Part shown: positions 43,975 through 54,439 of the stretch, piece after piece | Numbering within the stretch: the stretch's first letter is position 1 | Layout of the letters: every line of letters starts with the position of its first letter | Origin: Choristoneura fumiferana | Taxonomy: Eukaryota > Arthropoda > Insecta > Lepidoptera > Tortricidae | Assembly: GCF_025370935.1 (NCBI RefSeq) | Contig: NC_133491.1 | Coordinates: 13,211,456 to 13,275,455, forward strand | Direction: 5' to 3' | DNA: 64,000 bases | Translations under genes and position numbers: made by a program | The notes under the pieces: generated by a model | What the model was told of the DNA's origin: nothing | Databases searched by the model: none | What the model saw: only the letters and a program-made list of their open reading frames with translations

Positions 43975-44165
43975 AAGTCGAAAATACAAACTGAAACATC
44001 GATGCACAGAAAAAACCCCAGAAAAAGAGACCAGCGCTGGGAATCGAACCCAGGTCCTCAGCATTCCGTGCCGCATGCCATACCCCTACACCACCACTGG
44101 AGAGGAGTCTAGACACAATTTTCTCCCATGCACCACACATTTCAGCCTGCTTTTTTCTAAGTCAC
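43975..44165 (-). mobile_element. tRNA-derived SINE (family D)
   Basis: Head CAGTGGTGGTGTAGGGGTAT and box B in GGACCTGGGTTCGATTCCCA on the minus strand; body TCTTTTTCTGGGGTTTTTTC to TTTCAGTTTGTATTTTCG. Confidence 0.8.
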
Positions 44166-44194
44166 TTAAGCAGCGACACTACCTGGGTTGGATT

Positions 44195-44335
44195 ACCAGC
44201 GCTGGTCTCTTTTTCTGGGATTTTTTTTGTGAATTTTTCAGTTTGTATTTTCGTTGGATTTCACGGGATGACCGTAAAAGTAACAAATTTGGAGTTGAAA
44301 TAAAAAATACAAAAAGACTCCAAAAAAAAACAATC
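44195..44335 (+). mobile_element. SINE family D, 3' part, plus strand
   Basis: Starts inside the head at CCAGCGCTGGTCTCTTTTTC and continues to TTTCAGTTTGTATTTTCG, GATTTCACGGGATGACCGTA and TTGGAGTTGAAATAAAAAAT. With the neighbouring minus-strand copy it forms an inverted pair whose heads face each other. Confidence 0.7.
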
Positions 44336-44460
44336 TTAAGAGAAAAAGATGTAAAAGATGTATGAAGAGGTGAGTGTGTGATGTGTAAATATATTATTAT
44401 TTTGACTGAAGTTTGATGTACTTGACTACCGAAGATTGAAGTACCGGGTTTGATACTTGG

Positions 44461-44692
44461 TCTGGTGGTTTGACCCGGCCTCTCAAGTAGACTCGTGGGT
44501 TCAAATTTGAGCTCACACTTCTGAACTAATGAAAAAATATCGTGAGACAACCAGCACAACCCTGCGAAGCAAATTGGTGTGTGTAAAGTTCCCAGTCCGC
44601 ACTGGACCTGCGTGGGAACTACGGCTCAAGCCTTCTCATTATAAGAGGAGACCTGTGTGGGACGTATATAAGCTGGGATGGATGGATGGATG
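44461..44692 (+). mobile_element. tRNA-derived SINE family B
   Basis: Head TCTGGTGGTTTGACCCGGCC and GACTCGTGGGTTCAAATTTG (box B eroded at its last bases). Body AATATCGTGAGACAACCAGC, GTTCCCAGTCCGCACTGGAC and GAGGAGACCTGTGTGGGACG, with a GATGGATGGATGGAT tail. It lacks part of the body next to the head. Confidence 0.8.
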
Positions 44693-44752
44693 AAGACGTA
44701 GCTGCTCACGGATTATAGTGGAATAGCAAGGTTTAAGAATATGGTTCAATGG

Positions 44753-44882
44753 TACAGTCGAGCTCATAAACTTGTAAGCAATGATCAAAATATCTGAACA
44801 TGATTCTACGCCGGTAACAATAGAGTCGTGTACAGATATTTTTGATCAAAGTTTTGCTCACAAGTTTATGAACTCGACTGTA
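44753..44882. mobile_element. TA-flanked CAGT hairpin element
   Basis: Begins TACAGTCGAGCTCATAAACT and ends AGTTTATGAACTCGACTGTA. The arms also contain AAAATATCTG / CAGATATTTT and TTGATC motifs. Same family as 47164-47273. Confidence 0.75.
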
Positions 44883-44889
44883 ACATATG

Positions 44890-45940
44890 TCAGTTTACGA
44901 AACTCAACTCAAATATTGACTCAAACAAGCTTCTAACTATCCTTTGATGAAAGCTCAAGCCCAAACTTTGACTAATGCGCCGAATAAACTTTAAAACAGT
45001 GACAAACGATGAGCGATTTCTGTTTTGAAACATAATAAAACAGGAGGGTGTGATTTCCCCCATCCCAAAATATTGTCGTTTAGCATTATGCTAATTCGCC
45101 ATTTGTCCTTTTGAAAGTATAATTTTACTAATTGTTAATTTTGCCTTGAGCTATTTGTACTTTTACTATTAGGAAATAATTTGCGAAGCTTCGTTCGTCT
45201 TTGAAATGGATTTTGGAGGTAATTTCAGCGGTTTAAATGATATTTTAGAGTGTCCTTGCGTTTTTAGACAGAGTTAAAGCTCTCTTTGAACCATAGAACA
45301 CTAACGACGGGAGTTGCATTTAAATTTTCTTTGTAGTAAATTTTGTTCCGATTCGTTGAACTGATGAACCTATGCGCTGGACTGACTTGTTAGCTTAGCT
45401 GAGAGGAACTGAATGCGAAGGGTACAGGACTAAATGGAATGGCGTGCATTAGAAGATACCTACATTTAGCATTGGGTGGATATTGGTATGAAGAAGAAGA
45501 AATTTCGTTCTTCCCCATATCATGGAGGATCAAATATACAAGTTTTCACAAAATTCATCTGGTAATAATTGACCCAGTGCTTAAGCAGGCACAAATAAAC
45601 AGCCATGTAAAAATGTTCACCGAATTTTTAATTTAGGTAATGAAACATTTAAATCTCTTTGTTCATATTTTATATTTAAAAAAATACTATGTGCCCTATT
45701 TAGTTGAATTTACTCAAACACTGGCTAAAATATTTCGAATAGTTTTGTGAAAATAATCTATTACACTACTATACTTGGTTTGGATAGGTATTTAACTAAA
45801 TGTAAACAAAACAACGTCAATTGGTGTCTTAAATATTGAAATTCCCCCATTAAGCTATTTAAACAATTACATTTCTGTATCGAAATAAACTAGTCTAGTT
45901 TTCGTATTACAATGATAGATAAGTAAATGTTTAAAATCCT
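44890..45940. other. Intergenic, no supported gene
   Basis: About 1 kb of AT-rich DNA. A 65-codon frame (45439-45636) contains GGYWYEEEEISFFPISW but has no family resemblance or splice context I can defend. Confidence 0.45.
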
Positions 45941-45941
45941 T

Positions 45942-46024
45942 GAATGTACCAAATCTGGCAGCTGAAGTACATTTAGTATAAGAACATAACTAAATGTACT
46001 TCAGCTACCAGATTTGGTACATTC
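45942..46024. mobile_element. Short palindromic element
   Basis: GAATGTACCAAATCTGGCAG and the inverted CTACCAGATTTGGTACATTC enclose AAGTACATTTAGT / ACTAAATGTACTT arms with a 12-base loop. One of the most perfect hairpins in the window. Confidence 0.7.
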
Positions 46025-46029
46025 AATTT

Positions 46030-46905
46030 CAAAATATTTATAAGAATACCATCACAAAAATGCGAAATACTGCATGCGATAGGAGTATCTGTATCTGTTA
46101 TTGCTTGTCACATTTTTTGGCAGAGGTGAAGACGCACAATGCAATCTCCTGTTGTAAGTGCTTTGAGTGTTTACTTATACTTAAGTAATAGCTTTATGTC
46201 ATTAGTGAGTCGGTTATTCATTTAGGAGATCAGCCTGAAGGGTAATTTCTTGTCAAAGGAACTAAATATATATATATATGATATAAATATATTATGATAA
46301 TTTTATGGCTATGTTGGTACTTAGTGCGCATGCCTTCGGGCATCGAAAATTTGGTAAGCCTGTTAAAATAAATAAAAAGGTTTTTGCTTATTTACTGTTG
46401 TTTACGTACTAACTCTAAACACAGGCCTTCTCTCAGATTGAGAGGGCTAGGGCTGTGTTTTCTGCGCATCGTAATTTGCTAATTGGAAATTTTACATCAC
46501 CATTTCGTAGGAAATAAGTCTGACTCGAGACGTTTAAATCCACCGAGCTAAATATATAAATAGCTTAGATTTATTCATTTATAAATATAATACATGAATT
46601 AAAAAACGAATAAAATTTATATATAAACTTTTATTGTTTATAATGACTGTTAGCGCCTGATTGCTTTGGTCTTAAACGAAGATACACTGTAGCGTAAAAA
46701 GTAACTGTATGTCACCTAAATCTAGACGAAGTTTATAAGCAACAAAAGCGAAGAAAAATATAAATGTGTACAATATATTTTATCTACTACACCCATATAG
46801 TAAATCATCCATTATGCGTTCAAAAACCATAGATAATGACCAGCATTACAACATTGGATTCTATTATGAACACGGCAGTATCGTAATGTTCATTACGATA
46901 CCAAA
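46030..46905. other. Intergenic, no recognised gene
   Basis: Contains a (TA)n patch near 46266-46280, a SINE B scrap at 46425-46460 (AGGCCTTCTCTCAGATTGAG) and a short palindrome at 46878-46901. No exon was recognised. Confidence 0.45.
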
Positions 46906-46910
46906 ATCGA

Positions 46911-47011
46911 TTATTCTATACCAGAGCGCGGTGGTGGAGCTTCATCTTCAGCAGCAGGAGCTCGTGGGGCAGACATAATTCTGGTTGCAATGCAGGACAT
47001 TCTCAATGGTT
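46911..47011 (-). CDS. Candidate terminal exon, unknown protein
   Basis: The minus strand encodes 32 residues ending in a stop: PLRMSCIATRIMSAP followed by RAPAAEDEAPPPRSGIE. The stretch is GC-rich and codes for an Ala/Pro/Glu-rich acidic tail unlike chance AT-rich translation. It is preceded by a good acceptor (a pyrimidine-rich run ending TTCAAG, reverse of 47012-47035). The same frame stays open upstream to about 47091. No domain or family is recognised, and no partner exon was found. It could also be a decayed retrocopy. Confidence 0.35.
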
Positions 47012-47082
47012 CTTGAACGCATGAAAGAGGATTTAATATATCGATGTATAAAAAGTAATGTATGCAATTGTACGTAATCAGG

Positions 47083-47155
47083 CTTTAAAATACTCGTGTG
47101 ATCCTTTTATGAAACTCTACGCCTTGTTTCATAAAAACACACTCGTGTTTTAAGG
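47083..47155. mobile_element. Small hairpin repeat
   Basis: TTAAAATACTCGTGTGATCC, TTTTATGAAAC and the inverted GTTTCATAAAA, CACACTCGTGTTTTAA form a hairpin directly left of the CAGT element at 47164. Confidence 0.5.
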
Positions 47156-47163
47156 GCCCTCAT

Positions 47164-47273
47164 TACAATCGAGTTCATAAACTTGTTAGCAAGAATTTTA
47201 TCAAAAATATCTGAAAGCGTGTTCAGATATTTTTGATAAAATTCTTGCTCACAAGTTTATGAACTCGACTGTA
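47164..47273. mobile_element. TA-flanked CAGT hairpin element
   Basis: TACAATCGAGTTCATAAACT and the inverted AGTTTATGAACTCGACTGTA, with inner arms AGCAAGAATTTTATCAAAA / TTTTGATAAAATTCTTGCT. Nearly perfect palindrome of 110 bp. Confidence 0.75.
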
Positions 47274-47279
47274 CGTAAC

Positions 47280-47965
47280 AGTTACATAAACTACTATTTC
47301 ATTTCAACACTCCTTTCTCCTACAACAACTGTCTCTAAAATTAAAATAATTACAAACACAAATTAACTTTGTCAGTCGTTTCACACGTGTTTACAATCAT
47401 ATGGCACATTAGCTGCTACGGTGCTGCATACAGGACAAGATACTCATCTTCATTAGACTATTTTGGTGACAAATCGATACTTTTGTCGGAAAATTCTGTT
47501 ACGGAACACATATTGCGACATTCGAAGTATACGAAGTTTAGGTTTCAAGTTGTTATGTAGGTACGGGTTGTTCCAAATATAGTACATTACAGTGACATCG
47601 GGGCCGCACCGTAAGACGTATCTATCTTGTTATAGTGAAGAACTTCATTAAGAGTCTCATGGCTTTAAAGAGTTCACCTGGTCTGTTCTGTAAATAGCAG
47701 TCATACGCACTCATTATTACAAGGTTTTATTTAACTAGCGATGTATGCTATGTAATGAACTTATGCATGCATGTACGTCAAATCTTGCAAATTAAATTGA
47801 CTTGAAATTTGGCATAGTTTACTTATGTAAATCTGGTAATAATAAAAAAAATCTGGTGGTGACATAGCAAAGCAAGCTCGCATTAAAAATGAAAATTTTG
47901 ATTTAAACTTTTCTAATATATACGTTTGTCGCCATATGAATTAACGGTAAACCCAAAATATTAGA
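47280..47965. other. Intergenic, no recognised feature
   Basis: AT-rich; a 63-codon frame (47369-47560) is not supported as a gene. Confidence 0.45.
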
Positions 47966-47971
47966 AGTGCC

Positions 47972-48302
47972 ACTTGGGCGTTATAAAAAAAAGTGTACTT
48001 ACTTACCCTATATTTTATATGAAATTTTGTAAAAAGAAATTTTTTTCCTACAGTACTTTCAGAATCAAGACCACAATCGATTCCATTAGTTTAAAAAATG
48101 TCCCCAAAAAAAATTACAGTTTTGCGACCTTTTTTCCATACACTTAGTATGGGCGTGACAAAACTGACTCATACAATTTTGTATGAAAAATGGGGACATT
48201 TTTTTAAACGATCGGAATCGATTGTGCACTTGATTCTGAGTAGGAAACATATTTTCAAAAAAAAATGAAAGGCTACTTACACTTTTTTTTAAAACGCCCA
48301 CG
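47972..48302. mobile_element. Inverted-repeat element (GGGCGTTATAAAAAAAAGTG ends)
   Basis: The left end ACTTGGGCGTTATAAAAAAA and right end TTTTTAAAACGCCCACGT are inverted. Inside, TCAGAATCAAG, CACAATCGATTCC, AAAAAATGTCCCC and TTTTGTATGA pair with their inverses. About 330 bp, non-coding, with a central loop at TACACTTAGTATGGGCG. Confidence 0.7.
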
Positions 48303-48309
48303 TACGACA

Positions 48310-48608
48310 TTATTGTAGGTTATTTTTTCATGTACGAACAAGCTTTAACCCCCCAAATAAAGCCAGTAACTAATCACAGCCCTTAAAATTAGTACAACTA
48401 TAAAAGTGGATCCAGCGGATCGTAAAACAGATGAGGGCATTCGTAAGCTGATCTCCAAGATGAGAGAGATTCCATACATCTTGCAAATTGACAGGAAAAT
48501 CTGTAAAAGGTATTGCAAAATGAAAGCAGAATATTTTGTGCAAAGAATAAGCAAATTCAAGAGTGTGAGGGGTTACAATTAATAACCCACCCCACAGTAA
48601 CATGTCTG
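48310..48608. other. Intergenic, no recognised feature
   Basis: Two overlapping minus-strand frames (48345-48645) show no recognisable domain. No repeat recognised until 48611. Confidence 0.4.
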
Positions 48609-48610
48609 TC

Positions 48611-49105
48611 TTTTTAGGGGAAAAATGGAAAAACGGAACCAACATAGACGCTTCGTCATGTCTGTCTGTCTGTCTGTCTGTCCGTCCGTCCGCGGCTTTG
48701 CTCAGTATATCAATGCTAGAAATCTGTTAAAACCATGGATTTAAATGTAAACTATGTTGACAAAATAGTACAATAAAAAACTAAAAAAATAATTTTGAGA
48801 GTACTTCCCATAGACATAAATTTGGGGTGGTTTTCTTTTCTCACCCAACCCTCAGAAAAATTTGAAAAAATTCAGGATGGTAGTAAGTATATCAAACTTT
48901 CAAGGAAAACTATAACGGCTAAGTTTGCTTGAGAATTATTAGTAGTTTTACTCTTAAATAGCAGCCTAAGGTATAAAATATACCTAAACTTGGAAGATTC
49001 CGTATAAAATACGAAATCCTTAGAAAAATATTACTTAATTTTTTCGTAAGGCTACGGAACCTTATTTTGGGCGTGTCTGACATGCTCTTGGCCGGTTTTT
49101 TTTTT
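48611..49105 (+). repeat. GGGTTCCG...CGGAACCC repeat, deleted copy
   Basis: Close to 36576-37190: shared CGTCCGCGGCTTTGCTCAG, AACTATAACGGCTAAGTTTG, GGAAGATTCCGTATAAAATA and GGCTACGGAACC, then TCTTGGCCGGTTTTTTTT. About 120 bp are missing from the middle and the left end is eroded. Confidence 0.65.
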
Positions 49106-49109
49106 AAAT

Positions 49110-49305
49110 TTTACTTTAGTTTATATATTTAAGTTAGTTAGTGCATATTATATTTAAAAATACCACAAATTATTTCAAAACATATTCATTAATTTTTCTA
49201 AGTCAGTTGGTTTCTAATTCGCAATTTATACTTGTCAGTGGCCCTTCGTTCTTTTTTGAAGAAAATCAAAATTGACAGTATAACGGCCAATTTAAAAATG
49301 ATCTA
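49110..49305. other. Intergenic, no recognised feature
   Basis: Short AT-rich spacer. Confidence 0.4.
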
Positions 49306-49308
49306 TAT

Positions 49309-49780
49309 GGGGTGGCTCATTTAGGCCGGTCAGTATGGGAAAGTCTGAAACTATAAGACATACGAAGATCTGTTCTTAGGAACCATGTCATCGGTTTTAG
49401 TAACAAGAGAAAATGCACTCAAACATTTTAAAAAACTTGTTCTTAGTTAAGTACGGGAATCGATCCAGGTCGTATTAAAAAAAAAACTTACTTTATTTCT
49501 ATTTGGATATCGATAGTGTAGGTCATAAGCAATAAATGTTGCTATGAAAGATATCCAGAACAAATAAAATGCATTGTTTTTCATTTTCTTTAATAATGTA
49601 AGTTTTATTTTTCAAAACGCCCGGTTTCGATTCCCAAGTTGAGTACAATTTTTTTTTAAATGTATGAGTGCAGCTTTTCTTGTTATTAAAATCGATGACA
49701 GGGTCCCTAACAACAGATCTTCGTATGTCTTATAGTTTCAGACTTTCCCATACTGACCGATCTAAATGAGCCATCCTGTA
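49309..49780. mobile_element. Inverted-repeat element, about 470 bp
   Basis: The ends GGTGGCTCATTTAGGCCGGT and the inverted ACCGATCTAAATGAGCCATC start arms of roughly 150 bp. The arms share AGTATGGGAAAGTCTGAAAC, ATAAGACATACGAAGATCTG and ATGTCATCGGTTTTAGTAAC-type sequence. The centre (GATATCGATAGTG, GAAAGATATCC) is unpaired. No coding capacity; no transposase. Confidence 0.75.
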
Positions 49781-49784
49781 TAAT

Positions 49785-50305
49785 ATGCGGCCACGTTATG
49801 ACATTTAATTGGTGAAAGTTTGTAAACTTTTAGACGGCACAGTAAAGAGGCAGTACCTAAGTAAAAAACGCAATCTGGTTTAAAGTATACTGTAATCTAT
49901 CCTCCTCTCCAATTTGTATAAATGACTTTCAACTTTTCAGTTATTTAATTAACACCTATTCTGTTCATTATTAATCGTATATCTTTGATTTCAATAAGTA
50001 TCGTAGCATGGAGTAAACATATTCCAGCCTTGGTAAACACGAGTTTTACACTATTTGCATTTCATTCTTGAAATTTTACTGTCAGTCATTTGCATGAAAT
50101 TAATCTAGGGGAGCTTTTACGACAACAATCCGGCGTCTGCTTTATTGACATGTTCGAACATGTTCAATGTATATACAGTTAGCCAATAGGGAACTGAAAT
50201 ATTAGTTACGAAATTCTACGTCAAAAATATAAATTACTTTGAGAAGCTCTCTGCACAATTTTTATATTATTGACATATTTAAATTGTTCTCTGAAATAAA
50301 AACTA
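49785..50305. other. Intergenic, no recognised feature
   Basis: AT-rich sequence; nothing supportable. Confidence 0.45.
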
Positions 50306-50382
50306 CGAACAAAACAAATAGAGACGGCATCACACCTAACCGCCAGTTAACACTTGTCAATGGATGGTGAAACAGCCCCTTA
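50306..50382. mobile_element. Half MITE, GGGGCTGTTTCACC family
   Basis: GAGACGGCATCACACCTAAC, CGCCAGTTAACACTTGTCAA and TGGATGGTGAAACAGCCCC match the right half of 32366-32491. Confidence 0.65.
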
Positions 50383-50578
50383 GAATATTAATTAAGAGCG
50401 TTTATTCCTGCTGAGCTGGCAACGTTGCACTTTTGATACTTTTTCTCGATTATTCCATAAAAATTGAATGAAAATTAATAATGTTGTCTGATAGAACACT
50501 TCCTAATATATAAGTTAATGTGTCTACTCCAATATTTATTCGTTATAGACATTTATTTTCTTTAAAAACCGAAAAAAA

Positions 50579-51258
50579 TCTGTGGAAAAAAGTCGGGCCC
50601 TGGAGGGAAACTACCTTAAATCCTTAAGTTGGCTCATTTTACTCAAAAGAGACATTCCTTTATTTTTAAAAAGAAACAAAACTGCATTCAAAGATTTTCT
50701 AAAACTCGCTTGCCTCGCCCGGGACTAGAACCAACTGTAATAAAAAAAACAAACACTCGCTATTTTTTATTGTACTAATCGATAGGATTATTATTCGGGA
50801 TAAAATTTCTCAAACAAACATTTGGTCTTACTCTCGTCTATCGTACAAGATATCCATGAAGAATACCTATTTAGTACACAAGTTCTTTAATGAACATTAC
50901 CTAGTACTTACTATTCATTTCGAACAATTGATCAGTTAATTAATAATTTAAGTGTAACAAATTGATAATAAAATAAAGTTAATGTTAGATTTTACGATCA
51001 TTTTTATTTTTAAGACCAAATGTTTGATAGAAATTTTATGCTGAATAATAATCCTATCGATTAGTATAATAATAAAATAGCGAATGTTTTTTTTTAGTTG
51101 GTTCGAGTCCCGGGCGAGGCAAGCGAGTTTTAGAAAATATTTGAATGCAGTTAAGTTTCTTTTTAAAAATAAAGGAATGTCTCCTTTAAGTAAAATGAGC
51201 CAACTTAAGGATTTAAGGTAGTTTCCCTCCAGGGCCCGACTTATTTTTCCACACTGTA
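50579..51258. mobile_element. 680-bp element with about 250-bp inverted arms
   Basis: The left arm (50579-50830: TGTGGAAAAAAGTCGGGCCC, GGAGGGAAACTACCTTAAAT, CTCGCCCGGGACTAGAACCA, TTTGGTCTTA) is inverted at 51011-51258, ending GGGCCCGACTTATTTTTCCA and CACTGTA. The right border therefore reads CAGTGTGG inward with TA outside, like the mariner-type hairpins nearby; the left border is eroded. The 121-codon minus-strand frame 50948-51313 is arm sequence and has no domain. Confidence 0.75.
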
Positions 51259-51325
51259 TATACAAGAATTGCTCGTTTAAAGGTATTAGATTAGATAATA
51301 TCTTTAAATGCAAAACATACCACTA

Positions 51326-51447
51326 TACAGCCACCTGCATTAATATCTGCCATAATAAAGTGTGCATAAATATCTGATACGACTTTATTTGTAGGAGTGT
51401 CAGATATTGTTGTACACTACTTTGGCACATGCTAATGGCACTGTGTA
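51326..51447. mobile_element. TA-flanked CAG hairpin element
   Basis: TACAGCCACCTGCATTAATA and the diverged inverted GCTAATGGCACTGTGTA enclose arms with AGTGTGCATAAATATCTGA and its inverse. TA at both borders. Confidence 0.6.
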
Positions 51448-51449
51448 CA

Positions 51450-52270
51450 CTTTGCTTTGCGCCAGTAAAACCTTATCCAAATTAAACTTTTCTTTTTAAT
51501 TTTACGAAGCGCAACAAAGAAATTTAACACTCACACTGGCGATACAAAATTGACGTAAACAACACATAAACCTTTATCTCTAACCTGAACAACAAGATCT
51601 ACAACAAATTGCCAATTTTCAACAAAACCACGATAAATCTACACTTCATCAGTCCAATCAACCTCGTAATACCAACCTTAACACCCAAGACATAGAGGAC
51701 AAAGTATTTTTTGAGAACCGCAAATTATTCACGGCAGAAGTATACGACGTCATCCGAACGCACAGTGGGCCAAAACGCTCGGATTAGTGGGCAAAATGCA
51801 TCGGTAGTAAATTTTACGAGTATGCAAATGAAACGGTAAATTGGACAGTAAAAACTAAGCCGTGATATGTAGGCTTCTACAGATTGCAGCTGAAAATTAC
51901 GCTGCGAGAAAACTCGTAAAAACGACCGGTTTGATTTTCGTAGATGCGATGGATTTCGCAAGTGACGTGACGTATTGAATATCAAATACATTTTGTTTGG
52001 AACTAATCACGTTTATTTGGTTTGCGTTCCGTAGAAAATAATAAAAATAGCCGGACTTAGTTTAGGGGTATTGTAGCTTCATCATCTTGGCCTATATTGT
52101 ATCACTTCAGGACACAGGCTTCGTTTTAGTATGAAAATGCGTTATCTTCTCAGTATAAAATAGCGCCCAATACATTCCGAAATATCGAAACGCAATTCTA
52201 AATGCTCAACACATAGTAATATTGATTATAATTATAATAATATGAATTTCAATTGGTCACAAAGTAACTT
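51450..52270. other. Intergenic, no recognised gene
   Basis: An 88-codon minus-strand frame (51725-51991) is unsupported. 52080-52130 holds a very decayed SINE B tail (TCATCTTGGCCTATATTG, GGACACAGGC). Confidence 0.4.
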
Positions 52271-52275
52271 AAATT

Positions 52276-52621
52276 CATACTTAATATTATAAATGCGAAA
52301 GTGTGTGTTGTCCGTCATTCACGCCGTAACGGAGCGACGGATCGACGTGATTTTTGCATAGAGATAGTTTATGGCCCAGAGTCATAGGCTACTTTTTGAA
52401 AATGCACAGTTAGCGCGCGATAACCGAATACCGCGCATGCGAAGTGTTTGTATTTTGTCCGTCTTTCACGTCACGGAGCGACGGATCGACGTGATTTTTG
52501 GCATAGAGATAGTTTATAGGCCAGAGAGTGACATAGGCTACTTTTTATCCCGGAAAATGCACAGTTCCCGAGGGCGCGATAACCGAATTTCACGCGGGCG
52601 AAGCCGCGGGCAAAAGCTAGT
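52276..52621 (+). mobile_element. Short Helitron (Lep1-like) with internal tandem duplication
   Basis: Starts TCATACTTAATATTATAAAT and ends CACGCGGGCGAAGCCGCGGG then CAAAAGCTAGT, a textbook Helitron 3' stem (GCGGGCGAAGCCGC) plus CTAGT. The unit from GTCCGT(C/T)(A/T)TTCACG to the GATAACCGAAT block occurs twice (about 52310-52430 and 52457-52590), separated by CGCGCATGCG. The spurious 101-codon frame over it is not a gene. Confidence 0.8.
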
Positions 52622-52624
52622 CAT

Positions 52625-53650
52625 ACATAAATCAATGTTTTCAATGAGGAGCATTCAATGCCCAATTAGCCACTAAATTACACATTTCATATTTACATTT
52701 CCGCAAGTTAATACCAAAATCAAAATCGTTGCTTGTATTGCAACGAAACGTATCATTATGCATTATACTAACAAACTCACTGACTACATTGTCAACATTT
52801 AATTAATATTAATTAAAGTGCTGGAATCCACCTCTAACCTCATACAAAGTAATTTGTACACCTCAAATTTTACCATTTTCATCTAAATATAGAAGAATAA
52901 AGGTTAGAATACAATAACATAGTACTCTTTGCGTGAAAAAAAAACAACAACTTTAAAATTGTTACAAACTTGCACTGGATATTCAGACCAAAAAGCGTTA
53001 TTTTTTAATGGATTATGGTAGTTTTTCGCTTGTTTTGAAGTTTTAAATTCTATGGTTTTAGAGGGGTTGATTGATACAATACCAGAAAAGGCTCAGGTGC
53101 GTAACGAACTAATTAATTTGAATGCCCGCATTTGATTACACAAATCAAATGGTGTGAGGGTGAAATGAGAAATCGCTAAGAAATTTCGTTCGTCACGTTT
53201 GTAGCTTGTTTCCGGTGCCTTTTGTGTATGGCTCATTATTGAGTAGTGTGCTAGTAAACGTGTAGAACTGTTTTTTTTGTTGAGTAAGAACTCAGTTATT
53301 TTTTGAATTTATGAAGGGTTTACGCCTTTGGTAATTTTTTTTTGTTTGCTGTGGACAACATTAATAAAATATTGTGTACTTATTCTATTTGTTTTATTAA
53401 TTTGTTTAAAAATATAAAAGATGCGAAATAGCTCATTATAAGCAAGTGTTGCTCAATTCTTTTATTTTTTTTTAATAAATGAGTTTTTGATGTGAAATCT
53501 CTTCTTACGCATGCACGGCACGCATGCTTTTAATTGTATCAATGATAATGAACTAAAAACAATTGCTTTGCTCACCCGCGACCTTAATTGTTGTTTTTTG
53601 TGTATTCTTTAACACGTCTTGGTTTTAACTTAGTAATTAGCAAAGTATTT
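52625..53650. other. Intergenic, no recognised gene
   Basis: AT-rich, with a short GGACCTCCGCAAAG-family scrap at 53568-53590 (GCTCACCCGCGACCTTA). Nothing else was supported. Confidence 0.45.
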
Positions 53651-53652
53651 GC

Positions 53653-53917
53653 AGGTGGTAGGACCTTGTGCAAGGTCCGCCCGGATTGCTACCACCGCCT
53701 TGCTCGCTAATCCTGCCGTGAAGCTTGCACTTGTGTTTCGGCGTGGAGAGTAAGACAGCCGGTGAACTTACTGGCACTTGAGGTATCCCATCTTAGGCCT
53801 CTAGGTTGGCAACGCATCTGCAATCCCCTGGTGTTGCAGGTGTCTATGGGCGGTGGTGATCTCTTACCATCAGGAGACCCACTTGCTGGTTAGCCATCCA
53901 GTAAAATAAAAAAATAT
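53653..53917 (+). mobile_element. SINE-like retroelement A
   Basis: GTGGTAGGACCTTGTGCAAG to TACCATCAGGAGACCCACTT, then CCAGTAAAATAAAAAAATA. Full-length relative to 10195 and 38261 copies apart from a short gap after TGCCGTGAAGC. Confidence 0.75.
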
Positions 53918-54292
53918 ATTATTAAAACCAAAAATAAATAAAAATATGAGTTTTTTTTTCTTGTTTCTCTATTCCTCTATAGCTCTACGTGAACGGTCAC
54001 CACCGCCCCTCGGCACAGGTGTCGTCGCTTCACACGGACAAAACGCAAGCTTTACGCCTCCTATTATTTCACGTAATGGTGGCCTGGGTGGGATTGCTTG
54101 TGTAATAAGCATTTTTTGTCCACGTCACTGCACAGTGGGCGACGGTTTTTAGTTTTGGCTTTTCACTTTTAAATTAAAATAGACTTTTTATAAATGGTGT
54201 CAATTTACAAAATATAATTTTTATTTTTATCACTATGTCATGAGCGTTTACCTAATAAATTATTTTCGAATGCTATTATTTAAACAAAATAT

Positions 54293-54438
54293 ATAACTAC
54301 CTACCACAATCGAGACTTATCACGCTAATCAGACGAGTAGAACCTACTCGTGGCTATGGCCACTGTTATGTAGTTGAAACGTCTAGGTAATTAATACTCG
54401 TTGTTACCGTGATAAGTCCCGATTGTGGTTGTAGTTAT
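54293..54438. mobile_element. Hairpin element (ATAACTACC...GGTTGTAGTTAT)
   Basis: The ends ATAACTACCTACCACAATCG and the inverted CGATTGTGGTTGTAGTTAT-type end continue through AGACTTATCACG / CGTGATAAGTCC and AGACGAGTAGAAC / CTCGTGG loops. The flank right of it (GAGTGAAAATCACAAAAGTT) is the inverse of 29725-29750. The stretch before it (53920-54290) has no recognised feature. Confidence 0.65.
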
Positions 54439-54439
54439 G

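Noticed and set aside
50948..51313. 121-codon minus-strand open frame
   Set aside because: It is formed by one arm of the 680-bp inverted-repeat element and has no transposase motif.
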